Origin: Triparma columacea
Lineage: Eukaryota; Sar; Bolidophyceae; Parmales; Triparmaceae
NCBI GenBank assembly: GCA_030267965.1
Contig: BRYA01000290.1
Span: 4,721 to 59,146, forward strand
DNA length: 54,426 nucleotides
Direction of reading: 5' to 3'
Of this stretch, positions 39,216 to 49,699 are shown in pieces. A program made the translations under genes and the position numbers. The stretch's first letter is position 1. The number at the start of each line of letters is the position of its first letter. Under the pieces are notes generated by a model. The model was not told where the DNA came from and did not search any database. It saw only the letters and a list, made by a program, of their open reading frames with translations.

Positions 39216-40995
39216 ATGTTCGCTAAGAACTTTGGATCCCGCTCGAGGAGACTATTACGAGTTGTTCAGCAACCTTACAGCCCCTTGAGCCCTCACTGCA
39301 GTGCTTTATCATGTTTAATTCCAATCAAAGACCGTTCTTACGCGTCTCTTCCATCAAATAGGGTGCAACAGTATGGTCAGACGTACCCTTGCATAGCAAT
39401 TCGGGCACCATCGCTTAAGAGCCCAAACTTTCCTCCATTAACATCAACTGAGAAAATGGATGTGCCAGTCAAGGCAATTCTGCAGAAGTCTCGGGGGATC
39501 CACGTTAGGGATCTGCTCGCTCTTTCGATCCAGACAGACTCGATGGATCCTGGTGACCACCTCGTCCTTCCAAGGGGAGAGGCAGTGCTCATGAAGATTG
39601 GACACATCAAAGCGATTACATGGAGGGATTGCGCCTACCTTTTTGACTCCCACCGGCCTGATGTCGTGCTCTTCTCCTCCACCCTACAGAATTCCCTGGT
39701 GCAGCTCCCGTCTTCTCCCTCAGAGCATTTTGAGCTGTTCTTCCTGGAGGAGGTTTTAAGGGAGGTATGTGACACTTGGGACAGGAGAATCAAGCTTTAC
39801 AGGCCGGTCGTGGATAAGGTTATTGGGGGGGTCGGAGACGGGACTGGTGACGGGGGGGTTCATAGATTAGTTCCTCTGAAGGATAGTTTGATGGATTTTC
39901 AGGTGAGAGATGAGGGGTGGATGGGTGATGAACTGTGGATGGCAGGAGGAAAGAGGGCATTTTCCTCGCTACTAAAAACCTTTCAATTGCCTAATGATTC
40001 CCCCCCGTTCACTTGCCTTAGGTTCACGTGCAGTCTCTGCTGAACACCCTAAATAACCTTCTGGAGAATGATGATGACATGGTTGGGTTGCTCCTCACAG
40101 AGAAGTGGATAGCCCAGAAGGAAGGCAAGGAGGTCGATTTGAACGACCACGAGGTGGTGGAGCTGCTTCTTGAGGACTACAGCAGACAGCTTCATTCGAT
40201 CCTCGGAAACATTACAAAGCTTTTGGGGAGAGTGCAGACAGGTGAGCGAAGAGGCGGAGCAGGGAGTGCACACACGCAAGAAGGAAGCAACGAACAAATG
40301 AACAAATGAGCGAAGAAACGAGCGAGCGTAACTTCTCACCCCTCTTGGCCTCCCGTTCCTCCTTCCTCCCCACAGCCCAAGATCATTACGCAATTAAATT
40401 GAGCACTTACCGGAATGACATGATTAGGATGAATGTAAGGCTGAGCATTGCCACCGTTGGGATGGGGTTCGCGACTATGGTTGCAGGTTTCTTCGGTATG
40501 AACGTGACGCACGGCTTGGAGGAAATTCCCGGGGTCTTCTTTCCCACCGTAGTCGGAAGCTTGTCAGTGGGGGGCGCAATATATCTGGCGTGCCAGTCGC
40601 ACCTCAGCGGGGGCGCGGCGCAACACAGGGGAAAGATGAGGGCGATGGAGGCCCAGAGTGTTACCATGATGCTCAAGGATATGAACAGCCTGGACTACGC
40701 CGTCAAGAGAGTCATAGAAGATGGGGGGGAGGAAGGGAGGGAAGAAGGAGTAGAGGGGGAGAGAGAGGGAAAATTGGGAAGGGAGGACTTCAGGATGATT
40801 CTGGAGACGGCAAGGGGGGGGAGGAGAGTTACGGATGGAGAACTGCAACTCATATTCGATATCATTGACGAGAGCGGGGATGGATTCTTCCAAAAGGGCG
40901 AATTCAGAAAATTAGATTTAGAATGGAGGAAGGCAGTCGGAGAGGAGCAAGGATTGGGGGAAGAGGGGGGGGAAGACGGCGTGAATAAATCATGA
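39216..40995 (+). CDS. MRS2: MRS2/CorA-type mitochondrial magnesium channel with C-terminal EF-hand
   Basis: Exons 39216-39902, 40022-40241 and 40376-40995, in phase, give 508 residues. The N-terminus is a basic mitochondrial leader (MFAKNFGSRSRRLLRVV). The soluble domain has the MRS2 pattern (HVRDLLALS, IKAITWRDCAYLFD, LPFE-like helices, YRNDMIRMNVRL). Transmembrane helix 1 ends in the invariant FGMN selectivity motif (VAGFFGMN) and helix 2 follows (VVGSLSVGGAIYLAC). Beyond the usual family end there are about 150 residues with a poly-Glu/Gly part and an EF-hand-like loop, DIIDESGDGFFQKGEF, suggesting calcium control of magnesium uptake into the matrix. Antisense frames over it are shadows. 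Confidence 0.9.
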
Positions 40996-41053
40996 GTTCA
41001 TCCCAAACAAAGCGGTGATTTCGGAGGATTTTCTCCCAAAGGATTGGAGATAA

Positions 41054-41528
41054 ATGAGAAGAGCCCTTCTATTTGTTTTTACCATTATATCGTCGGCTTT
41101 TGCTGCTAAAAAGGGAGTGATTGAGACGTGCACAGGATGAAAATGTCAGTAGTGTCCCAAATTACAAAAATTGCCCAACTTCCGATTTACTGTAACCCAT
41201 AATCTTCTTCTCCACTACCTTCCACTTACCCCCCGCGCCCCCCTTACCCACCTTACCAGTAAACAAGCTTCATGGTGTTCGAAACTTTGTGAAGAATATT
41301 GATGGAGCGCACGAGTCCCTTTACAAGGACGTTACTGTGGATTGGCAAAAGCACAAGCCACCAGTCTTGATAGTATATGAGGACGGTGAGGAGGTGGAAC
41401 GTTTCAAACTCGATGCGTTCAACGATGTAGATCTTCTCCATAAACTAATGGCTAATTTAGGCTTCGAGAAGGGCGAACCTCCTCTAGAAGTTGACCCGAG
41501 CACGGGAGATGTCGAAGCCGACTTGTAG
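41054..41528 (+). CDS. SELENOM: Selenoprotein M with in-frame TGA selenocysteine codon
   Basis: Exon 1 (41054-41144) and exon 2 (41260-41528) join as T plus TA and give 119 residues when TGA at 41138-41140 is read as selenocysteine. A signal peptide (MRRALLFVFTIISSAFA) precedes the redox motif E-T-C-T-G-U-K-L, matching ETCGGU-x-L of selenoprotein M. The thioredoxin-like body follows (NKLHGVRNFVKN, PPVLIVYEDGEEVERFKLDAF, LLHKLMANLGF), and the end is DVEADL, like the ADL end of the human ER protein. The alignment across the TGA and the exon junction is the evidence. I could not find a convincing SECIS element in the 3' flank. The donor (T then GTCAGT) is slightly unusual. Confidence 0.85.
41138..41140 (+). 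other. Selenocysteine codon (TGA) of selenoprotein M
   Basis: In-frame TGA at residue 29, in C-T-G-U-K, exactly where family members have selenocysteine; coding homology continues after it through a phase-matched splice junction. Confidence 0.82.
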
Positions 41529-41684
41529 GGCTCCGTTGTACGTAACAGGCTGTTGCTGAGGTCTCGGTTTTGAACTTTAATGACGGTGAAAAAATATCAC
41601 CTGACGCAGATCTTCACCGCTACTCGTAATGTCCTCAATAATGTCCAATGTCAAAGCCCTTTTGCGAGAAAAGATGTTCCATCA

Positions 41685-42575
41685 TTACATTACATCCTCC
41701 TTGCTATTATTTCCGTCGTCTTCTTCATCGCCTCCATTTTTCTCCACATTCTTCACCACCCCGTACTTGCGCTTCCCCTCGCTCTCGTACCAACTCCAGA
41801 CCCCGCTGAACCCAATCTCCCCAGTGCCCTCTATGTCGAGTTGGTCAACAATGTTGTCGAGGTCGTCGCCTGGCACGTCCATGTCAACACAGGTGAAGAA
41901 CTTCTCGAGCTTGTCACTCTCCATCGTATCCATGCCATCAGATTCAATTTCGAACCAATGTTTGAACCAAGCCTCACTCCCGTGCTCCAAGTTCTTCTCC
42001 TTCTTGATGGTTCTCTCCGCCTTGTACTTGCTCCCCTTGCTAACCTTCTTGGTGCCCAACTTTATCATTATGAGTGATACGCTACCCAAGATGACCATCA
42101 GCCAGTACACGATCTGCAAAAACAGGGAGAAGTTGATAAGCAACGCACCGCTGTTCTTCCGGGACTCCAAGTCGATTAGGAACGTGGTGCCGTACCCAAA
42201 CGACCCGAGGCTCACTACGAACACGAATGCGTAACAGCAGAAGATCGTTCTGAGCTTCGAGAATGGCCTCAATATTTTGTAAGTCTTTCCCCCAGGAAGG
42301 GTCATGGTGACCGTGGTGCCCATGAAGACCCAGGAGAACACTATTATCTCCAAATAAGCCGAAGCTACCGCAGCGGAAAGGAACTGGCAGCCCGAGTTAG
42401 ATGAAGACTCGGAATCTGTCTTGGAACACACAGGGTCCGCTAGCAGGGTGAACTGACCAAGGACAACAGTCACCAAAGCCAACACGGTGGGGAAAAGAGG
42501 GCCCAAAAGGAGCGCGGACGTCCACGGGGAGTCCTCAGACGACGAGGTGGACTCTGAGTGGACTTTTGCTGACAT
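41685..42575 (-). CDS. Four-helix membrane protein with C-terminal EF-hand-like pair
   Basis: A single exon of 296 residues. After a Ser-rich start there are about four transmembrane helices (LLGPLFPTVLALVTVVLG, YLEIIVFSWVFMG, IFCCYAFVFVVSLGSFGYG, LFLQIVYWLMVILGSVSLIMI). A basic linker and a C-terminal cytosolic part follow with LEKFFTCVDMDVPGDDLDNI and VDQLDIEGTGEIGFSGVWSWY, an EF-hand-like pair in which only the second loop (D-I-E-G-T-G-E-I-G-F) looks able to bind calcium. This suggests a calcium-responsive membrane protein; I do not recognise the family. Convergent with selenoprotein M, 156 bases between stops. Confidence 0.65.
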   Translation of the reverse strand: MSAKVHSESTSSSEDSPWTSALLLGPLFPTVLALVTVVLGQFTLLADPVCSKTDSESSSNSGCQFLSAAVASAYLEIIVFSWVFMGTTVTMTLPGGKTYKILRPFSKLRTIFCCYAFVFVVSLGSFGYGTTFLIDLESRKNSGALLINFSLFLQIVYWLMVILGSVSLIMIKLGTKKVSKGSKYKAERTIKKEKNLEHGSEAWFKHWFEIESDGMDTMESDKLEKFFTCVDMDVPGDDLDNIVDQLDIEGTGEIGFSGVWSWYESEGKRKYGVVKNVEKNGGDEEDDGNNSKEDVM

Positions 42576-42781
42576 TTCCGGTCGTTAAGGCTGTTGGGGT
42601 TGGTCTCTAAATTTGGAATAGGGGGTTCACCGAGATCAAAAGGGTTGTGTGTGAGTGGAGTCTTAATGGTAGGGTTAGGAGAAGCTGCGAATTTACGCGA
42701 ATGGAGCAGAAAGAAGGGCTTCACAAAATGTAACAATTCCAAAATCAGTCTGCTGGATAAGTCAAAAATGGTATTGAGCCC

Positions 42782-43471
42782 ATGCTAACGGCACACAAGC
42801 TCGTGCTAGTGTTTTTTTTTCTCATACTCAATGCACGTGGATTTGTCGTCCCCTTCCCTTCGCGCGTGTTCTCGAGTTGTCTAGTTGGGTCCAAAGAACT
42901 AAAAATCAGCCACCTCAACGCAGCGAAGAAGGGTGAGTTTCATTGTCATGTTGCATATAACGACTGAGTTTCTCTTGTGACCGCTTTTAACACAACAGAA
43001 TTCCTATAGATAAGCGAGAAGATGAAATACGACTGAAAATAGCCCAGCTAAAGAAGCTTGGAAAGATAAAGGCGAAAAAGGGAGAGGAAAGAGTAGCGGA
43101 AGAGGTCGAGATCGTCGGAAAGAAGGAGTCGATCACGGACAAATACGCGAGCAAGGTGGAAGATGTGCTGGAGAAGGCCAAGAGAAACAAGAGGATGCGT
43201 GAAAAGGAGGAAGAGGAGGAGAAGAGGGAGGAGAAGAGAGATATGAGAGCTCAAGAGGCCGAGGAGGCGGAGGAAGTTGAGAGAGTGGAAGCATTATTGA
43301 GGGCTAAGCGGGAGGAAGAGAGGGAGGAACTTGATTTGAAGAAGGCGGGGGAAAGGCAGATGCTGAGGGAGAGGGAGATGGAGAGGAGGGGAGAGGTGGG
43401 GGGGGGGGGAGCAGGGGCGCAGGAAAAGGTGAGTGTTCTCTGCCGTTTTTCCCTCTGCGTCCTCTCTCTCA

Positions 43472-43514
<43 letters not shown>

Positions 43515-45043
43515 ATCGCACTCGTCACCCCGCTCAACCCCCTCACCCCCTCCTCAGACAACATCTGGCATTGGCGGATCGTGGACGCGCACAGCAGATA
43601 GCAGCACCGAACCTGAGGCCGACTATAAACCAGCGAGGGGCTCCTGGGGGGTCTTTGAGCGCCCCAAGGACATAAGCAGGGCGTACGGTGGCGGCAAGAG
43701 GGTGGGGAGAGGAGTCAACGAGAGCGAGGAAAGGAGGAGGGAATTGGAACTGGAAGAGCAGGAGACTCAAGCAAGACTAGAACGGTATAGGGAGCAAAGA
43801 GGGGGGGTGAAGCCAGCCATCGAGCGGCAGCAGGAGGACAACATCAGGCAGTCTCTCCAGATCAGCAGATCTTACATGATGAGGGGGATGTACAAGGAGG
43901 CCGTGGAAGAGCTCGAGGACGTGACGCCGGTTTGCACCACGGTCACCAAACTGGGGGTTGAGGTGTTTTTGGAACTAGGCATGGCGTATGAGGCTTATTC
44001 GATGCCCAAGGAGGCGAAGGTTTGCTACAAGGGTGTTGTCCAGGGTGGGGGGGAAGGGCGGAAGAAGGCGGAGACTCTTATCTTCAGGATGGACGCCAAG
44101 GAATTTGTCGAGGGGGGGGCGTCGAAGAAGAGCGGAGCAAAGAAGAAGATCGAGTACGTGGACACAAGCGTCTTGGAGCAGCTGAGCAGCTGGGACGAGA
44201 AGTCGTACGCCACTTCTTACGTCAACCTTAACAAACCAGTGACAAGGTTTGAGAGGCTGGAGGAGATCAGCATCAAGAGCGAAGAGGATGCAATTGAGGT
44301 CCTGAGGAGCGGGGAGGGAGGGGAGAGGAGGGCGAGGGCGACTGCTTACCTGGTCAGCAATTGGAAAAGGATTGACGGGGAGAGGGTCAAGAAGGAGGTG
44401 AGAATTGAACGACAGAAGTGGAGGAGAGATGCGACGTTGAGGAGGTGGGGACATGGTGCAAAGAGCGGTGATATCAAAGACGCAAAGATGCTTGGAAAAA
44501 TGTCTTGCTAATGTAACTTGTCCACAGCAGCTAACTCCTTCGCTCTCATTGCTTTGCTCCTCGCTCCCTCAGAGGGTCAATCCCGTCATAAACGGGAGGG
44601 TGATAAGGAAGCTAGAGGAGAAGGGCTCAGGGGGGTTCATCGGGAACTACGAAATTTGGGGGGAGTGGAAACTGGAGTTTAAGCTTGTAAAGGGTGAGGG
44701 AGAGAGGAGCAAGGGGTGGTGCGTGTTTGAAGACAAGGGGGCGGACCGATGTGGCTTCAAGTATGAGGTGGGGGGTGGTTGGGGGTGGAAGGAGGGCGTT
44801 GAGGGGGTCGGTTGGAAGGTCAAGGGGAGAGTGAACTTGAAGGAAGACAAGGACAGCAAGAAGAACAGGTGGGAGGCGCTGCTGAGGCCCAAGTTCCCCA
44901 CGGTGTTTGATATTGTTGGAACAGATGGTGTTGTCCTACTGGTGAGGGATGTTGACAACGGTAACTGCTGGGGGTTCAGGAGGGTAAAGGAGGGGGAAGA
45001 GAGCAGGTTGTCGGAATGGGTTGATGAGTTCAACAAGAAGTAG
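42782..45043 (+). CDS. Plastid-targeted coiled-coil protein of unknown function
   Basis: Exons 42782-42932, 43010-43428, 43558-44397 and 44573-45043, in phase, give 626 residues. The leader (LVLVFFFLILNARGFVVPFPSR) is a signal peptide with a GF site and basic transit segment, fitting plastid import. A long Glu/Lys/Arg-rich helix (about residues 50-190) is probably a coiled coil. A conserved-looking part follows (GSWGVFERPKDISRAYGGGK) and a TPR-like pair of helices (SLQISRSYMMRGMYKEAVEE, ELGMAYEAYSMPKEAKVCYK). A C-terminal beta-rich domain ends in DEFNKK. No enzyme motif recognised. The second intron contains a CT microsatellite that stays in frame, so a naive single-frame translation would run through it. 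Confidence 0.65.
43475..43512 (+). repeat. CT microsatellite within an intron
   Basis: About 18 CT units in the intron 43429-43557 of the plastid coiled-coil gene. Confidence 0.95.
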
Positions 45044-45310
45044 GGTTGGCTGACGAATGTCGAATGTCTGTGGCGTTTACAAAAGCACCGGCGTTTTGGT
45101 TTCATGAGAATAGCTTACTTAATATTGGATAGCCACCCACACTCAATCCCCCCTTTTCTCCTTTCCCCCTTCCTTCCTCCCTTACTTATAAATCAACTCA
45201 GGGACATCTTCTACATTTTTGTAGGACCAGCAACTCAGTGACACCAGATACATTCTGTTGGACCAGCAACTCAGTGACACTAGTTACATTTAAGTCGGAC
45301 CAACTTTGGT

Positions 45311-45905
45311 CTATATTGAGAAATGAACACAAACCATCTGAGCGTGGAGCGGAGCGAGAGAGAGTGAGCATGAGAAAATTACGATATGAGAGTGTACCCT
45401 TGCCTTCCATCTTCTTCTCCCCGTCGATACTTACAAACATAATGAAGGCAACGATAGCGAGACCTACCCAAAGCCACGGATTTTCCGGCTCTGGCGGTTC
45501 CGTCACGCATTTGTATCTGTCTCCCGATTCAAGGGTGCCATTGATCTCCCTCGAACATCCGTCATCATCATACGCATCATCGCAGTGCTCCATCCAATCT
45601 TCACATTTCATGGGGTAAAACGTTGTCCCATCTGTGACATTGCAGCCATTTTTGTACTCTTCCTTGTCGTAATAGCAGCACGAGGCGTCCACAGAACCGT
45701 CCTCTTCATAGCATGGGCCGATTTCTCCATCTTCTCCATCGTCAAGGAGGCGTCCGCTTCGAAGGAATTGCTGAATAGGTTTAGGGATGCCAGCCTCAGT
45801 TAACAACCTCCTGACCTGGACCTCGGCTAAGTCTTGCTGCTCTCCATAAGTTACTGCTGAAAGGCATCCGAGCAAGAAGAGCACGACAAGGGCAAATTTA
45901 GACAT
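45311..45905 (-). CDS. Small type I membrane protein with cysteine-rich lumenal domain
   Basis: The start MSKFALVVLFLLGCLSAVTYG is a signal peptide. The lumenal part has about ten cysteines in acidic surroundings (GPCYEEDGSVDASCCYYDKE, NGCNVTDGT with an N-glycosylation site, DDDGCSREINGTLESGD). One transmembrane helix follows (NPWLWVGLAIVAFIMF). The frame remains open to 45198, but an ideal GTAAGT donor directly after that helix (exon 45905-45435) and a CTCAG acceptor give a second exon 45337-45311 ending MVCVHFSI; that gives 165 residues. If the intron is retained the tail is longer and includes a 23-base tandem repeat. Function unknown. Confidence 0.6.
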
Positions 45906-46094
45906 CGGCTTAAAGCGTTATAGGACTGGGGTACCACTTAAACCTCAAGAATCTTAATTAGGAGACTTGGCTGTTAGAATTGTGGTCCACTGGTCCACTA
46001 TAACAGCTGCAAGTTCTGGATCTCTGGAAACCTACCTCTCCTGAAATCCTGAAAACTGGAAAGTGAGGAGCCAAGCAAAGATTTCACAACCTCA

Positions 46095-46654
46095 ATGGCC
46101 GACTTTGCATCGTGCGCTCCTAAAAAGTCGAACCGGTGCGTGTCCGCTCATCTTCTGTCTCTCTTCTTTGTCTTCTCCGCCTCCCTTTGACCCATACCTC
46201 CTCCAGGTTTACCTTCATCCTCGTTGCTCTGGCTGCCCTGCTTGGCGCTGTGGTTGGGGGGTATCTCGTGTCCACCCTGACAGCAGATGACGTCAAGCAG
46301 GTTGATCTTTCCACCGTTCCTGATGCTGTCGTCGCCGCGGTGGAGACTGCCAAGCCTGATGGGATCATAACAGGGGCAGAGTTTGAGTCCGAGGGGGGGG
46401 TGGACATGTACGAAATAACCGTCACCGAGGGGGACGTGGAGTGGGAGATCGACGTTTCTCCAGAGGGGGTTGTGCTTGAAATTGTTGAGGACGACGACTC
46501 CGGGGACTATGCGCTGCTCAGGCTTGGATATGTGCTGGCTATAGGGTCTCCGCTGGGAGCCTTGGTCTTCTTCGGGGTTTCACTCCACAAGATGAAGGCG
46601 CAGGGGGGACACAGCGAAAATTTGCACGGGGGTGGGGGAAACGCGTCCCTCTGA
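46095..46654 (+). CDS. Small two-helix membrane protein with PepSY-like domain
   Basis: Exons 46095-46135 and 46207-46654 (CG plus G) give 162 residues. A short cytosolic start (MADFASCAPKKSNR) is followed by a transmembrane helix (FTFILVALAALLGAVVGGYLV). A soluble domain (DAVVAAVETAKPDGIITGAE, MYEITVTEGDVEWEIDVSPEG, VVLEIVEDD) fits the helix-strand-strand pattern of PepSY-type domains, where the last strand carries the D-x-x-G-x-V-L motif. A second helix (LLRLGYVLAIGSPLGALVFFG) and a Gly-rich tail end it. PepSY domains often regulate partner enzymes; here the partner is unknown. The first exon is only 41 bases. Confidence 0.6.
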
Positions 46655-46827
46655 GGGGCGGGGGGGTTGGGAGGGGGGGGACAACGAGAATGTCTCAATC
46701 TTTACAATGACGATGTCCACCACGACGACGTCGTCTGACTACAGAAACGGAGACAAGAGGCCCTGCCTGTACAATAGAATGTTTTCTTTTGCTAACGAAG
46801 GATGCCAGTTTTCATTCACTTGAGATA

Positions 46828-47432
46828 TCATCCCAGCAAGCTCGGTATGTCCCTAAGTTCTGCTCTACTGCAAACCCACTCTCCCCCCAAAACCATCACC
46901 AAACCTCCCACAACGTTAATTATCCACCACTCCCAGCTCGTCGGGAACCCCCTCGTGTAAAGAATCGTCGACAGAAGGTGGAATATCAACAAAGTGATTG
47001 TAAAATCAAGGCACTTTGCCGACTTCTTGACCACCAGGTACAGCCCCACAGTATTCGCTACGTATCCAGTGATAAGCACCAGGCAGTCCATTATCCCCTG
47101 CACGGATCCGAAGCTCAGCCGCTCTGTGCCTAGAATGTTCACAAGGGTGGGGGAGGTGGAAGAAAATATTGAGATTACTTGGTAGATCAGGCAGAGGGTG
47201 AAGTAATGATAGCACTATTGGGGGAGAGGAAATAGGGGGGGGGGGAGGGGGTTGGACTGCGGAGTGTGGTGGAGCGAGATAAAATAGCATTCCCACATCT
47301 TGCATTCGGAAGGTGTCCATTATATTTTGTTTTCCACAAAGTACACACCTGAAGCGCTACGATTTGCGCCAATATTAGCTTTGGAGAGAACATGGCGCCT
47401 TTGCCTTTCTTCATTTTGCTAGGTGTCGGCAT
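46828..47432 (-). CDS. SYS1: SYS1 homologue, Golgi membrane trafficking protein
   Basis: Exons 47432-47349 and 47214-46828 (phase 0) give 156 residues, as in human SYS1 (156). FSPKLILAQIVALQ matches the family start (DPLLILSQIVLMQ). KKSAKCLDFTITLLIFHLL and TRGFPTSWEWWIINVV match KQCLDFTVTVHFFHLL and SSRFPSALTWWLVQ. The end GEWVCSRAELRDIPSLL matches GEYLCMRTELKEIPL. SYS1 recruits the Arl-type GTPase ARFRP1/Arl3 to the trans-Golgi. Four membrane helices. The start codon is 45 bases from the divergent neighbour. Confidence 0.93.
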
Positions 47433-47477
47433 TTTGGGAGGAAAGGTGGGGGGGGCAGATTTTGGCCCTCTTTGCTA

Positions 47478-48032
47478 ATGCTGTCAATTCACAAAGCGCG
47501 CCTTTGTTTCATTCTCCTGGCTCTCTCTTTCATATTTACGTCCTGTGGTGCCTTTAGTTTTGACGTTAAGGCAAAGTGTGGACATATAAGATCATCCTCT
47601 CCTCTTCGACTGCACTCAGCACTCTCGTGTCGACCGGAAAGCACCCCGGACGTCGATCCGGAACACTTAATGGATACTGATATTGTCCTTTACACGGACT
47701 CTTCTTGTGGAGAGACGGTTCCTCAACCTCAATTAGGGGTCTGGCTAGAGGGGAGACTGTACGAATTAGAGAGGGAGGAGGAGGAGGAGGAGGAGGAGGA
47801 GGAGGAAGGGGAGACAAAGCTGGTTCCCGTTGAAGGTTCTAAGGGCGTCGATGGGAGCAATGTTCGCCTCATGGGGGTCCTGGATCACTCTTTGTTTGAA
47901 CTATCTGCGAGGCAGATCAATGGAGGTCAGGGCTTGGGTAATCCACACGGGGAGCACTGCGAGGATGTGTTTATTGTAGGGAGGGAGGCCTTGAAGGAGG
48001 AGATTGGAAGGCTGATGATGGCAAGGTCGTAG
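47478..48032 (+). CDS. Probable plastid-targeted protein of unknown function
   Basis: A single exon of 184 residues. A signal peptide (RLCFILLALSFIFTSCGAF) ends in a GAF site followed by a basic, Ser-rich segment, as in red-lineage plastid import. The mature part is short, with DTDIVLYTDSSCGETVPQPQ, a run of about 11 glutamates encoded by GAG repeats, and a conserved-looking end (GNPHGEHCEDVFIVGREALK). No family recognised. Head to head with SYS1 (45 bases), so promoter elements must lie partly within 5' UTRs. Confidence 0.55.
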   Translation: MLSIHKARLCFILLALSFIFTSCGAFSFDVKAKCGHIRSSSPLRLHSALSCRPESTPDVDPEHLMDTDIVLYTDSSCGETVPQPQLGVWLEGRLYELEREEEEEEEEEEEGETKLVPVEGSKGVDGSNVRLMGVLDHSLFELSARQINGGQGLGNPHGEHCEDVFIVGREALKEEIGRLMMARS

Positions 48033-48341
48033 TGTTGTTGTTGGTTGTTGTTATCGTTGTTATTGCATTCACAAACATTTTATCTTTATATTCTGGGTCC
48101 AAACGGTGTGTGGAACTGGGAAGAACGCCGACATCGGTGATTGGCCGTCGGAGTCAATTTGCAATATTATCGTATGATTTCGATGCAATTTCCTTCCCCT
48201 CTACCCCCCCCCAGCGCGAAGATCAGAGATTACTGTAGATCAGGATGAATCTTCCCCAAAACAAACAATCCTCAAAAGCACACTTCCCCCCTCCCCCCTT
48301 CTCATCAACCTTCTAACCCCTCCGAACTCCTCCCTGCAACC
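48033..48341. other. Intergenic region (309 bases)
   Basis: Between two + strand genes. GTT-rich near 48032-48065 and C-rich near 48200-48300. No gene or RNA seen. Confidence 0.4.
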
Positions 48342-49563
48342 ATGTTCGCAATATCCCAAAAGTCTGTCGATTCGCAGATGATGTTGTCTTCCTCTCCCCC
48401 GCCCCCCCCCCTCCCCTTCACTATCCTGCACCTCCTTCTCCTCGTCGTCCTTCTCCTCTTTATTACCCTCGGTATGGTCTACCACGGCGAGTGCACCTGG
48501 CTTCCGGAGAAGCTCCTAGATTGCTGCGCCGGACTGCATGTTTGTTTGGGATTTGCTGGGTGGTACTTTCCGCCCCTTCTTTTGGCAAGCTTGGGCTACC
48601 AAGTGGCGGACTCGTTCGGGCTCAACGAGTCTGTGTCAGGCCACGGGGCGGAACCTGTTGAGTACACGGTAAGAAAGGAAATGACAACGTTGGGTTAGGG
48701 GTTGGAAAGTTGAAAGAGAAATGCCTCCCCTCAAACTAACTTCTCCTTCCCCCCCGCGCGCGCTTGCAATAACTTAGATCGGGGATTGCCTGGAGTATAT
48801 AGTTGGCGCTTCGCTCTGCATAATTTCCCATAGGATCAAGCCCCTGCACACCCTAGACCCGAAGGAGCTGGTAAGGAGAGTCAAGAACTTTGGTTGGGCG
48901 AGGTTCACTTTGAGGTGAGAAATGTGCAGGTGGGGGCTTTATTGGGACGATACGGGGGGGGGGCGGGGGGTATGGCGACCAATTTCATAACCCATGTGAC
49001 AACCCCCTTTCCCACATCCCCCCTCCACTGACCCAAAACTCCTCAGCCCCAATGACCCCATGCCCTCCATGTACTACGCCGTGTTCCACCTCTTCCTCGT
49101 CGTCTCCTGTGGAAGCTACTTCTTCGTAGGTCTCCGGCTCGTCCCCGCCGAGATCGTTAACGATTCCGATATCATTACAAAGTACCAGACATATACAAGG
49201 TGCTGCTCCAACATCCACGTGGCCCTCGGGCCGAGCGCGTGGTTCTTCCCCCCCCTCTTTATAGTATACGTGATGTACCAGTACTCGAGCCCTTATCACT
49301 GGAACCAGGAAGGGACAAAATTCTGGGGGATTGTGTTGGAGTATCTCGTAGGCGTCATAATGGCAGCTATCGCAAATAGAGTGTATCCGATTAGAAGTCT
49401 CAGGCCAAGGGAGGCCTTCGAGAGGACGAAGAACCTTGTTTGGGATAGGTGGGGCGAAAGGAGGGAAGAGCGGATACAGGATGGCTTCGTTGAGACCATC
49501 AACAGCGTGAACAACAGCACCAACAACAGCAGGGAAGGCAGCCGCAATCAAAGCAGAGCTTAA
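48342..49563 (+). CDS. Multipass membrane protein with internally repeated halves
   Basis: Exons 48342-48668, 48778-48914 and 49047-49563, in phase (AG plus C at the second junction), give 326 residues. There are two homologous halves: LLDCCAGLHVCLGFAGWYFPP and, in the second half, RCCSNIHVALGPSAWFFPPLF; each is preceded by a hydrophobic helix and followed by a helix ending near a G-Y-Q or M-Y-Q motif. The shared pattern C-C-x-x-(L/I)-H-V-x-L-G-x-x-x-W-(Y/F)-F-P-P suggests an ancient tandem duplication of a two-helix unit. The C-terminus is charged then Asn/Ser-rich. Function and location unknown. Confidence 0.6.
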
Positions 49564-49699
49564 AGGTTTTGGGGGAAAGGGCGAGATCAATATGAGGCTG
49601 ATTTGATTGACGAAAGTAAATTTATTTTCACGCAGCGTTATTGTTGTAGGTTTGTGTCAACTTATTTCCCACTTCTTTCTCGTCAGCAAATTATCCACC

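Noticed and set aside
41579..41610. Possible SECIS element (AATGACGGTGA with TATCACCTGAC)
   Set aside because: The stem has only five to six pairs, far short of the SECIS helix between quartet and apical loop; left for a covariance search.
42594..42788. Open frame of 64 codons on +
   Set aside because: Short, no domain, in the promoter region between a minus-strand gene and the plastid coiled-coil gene.
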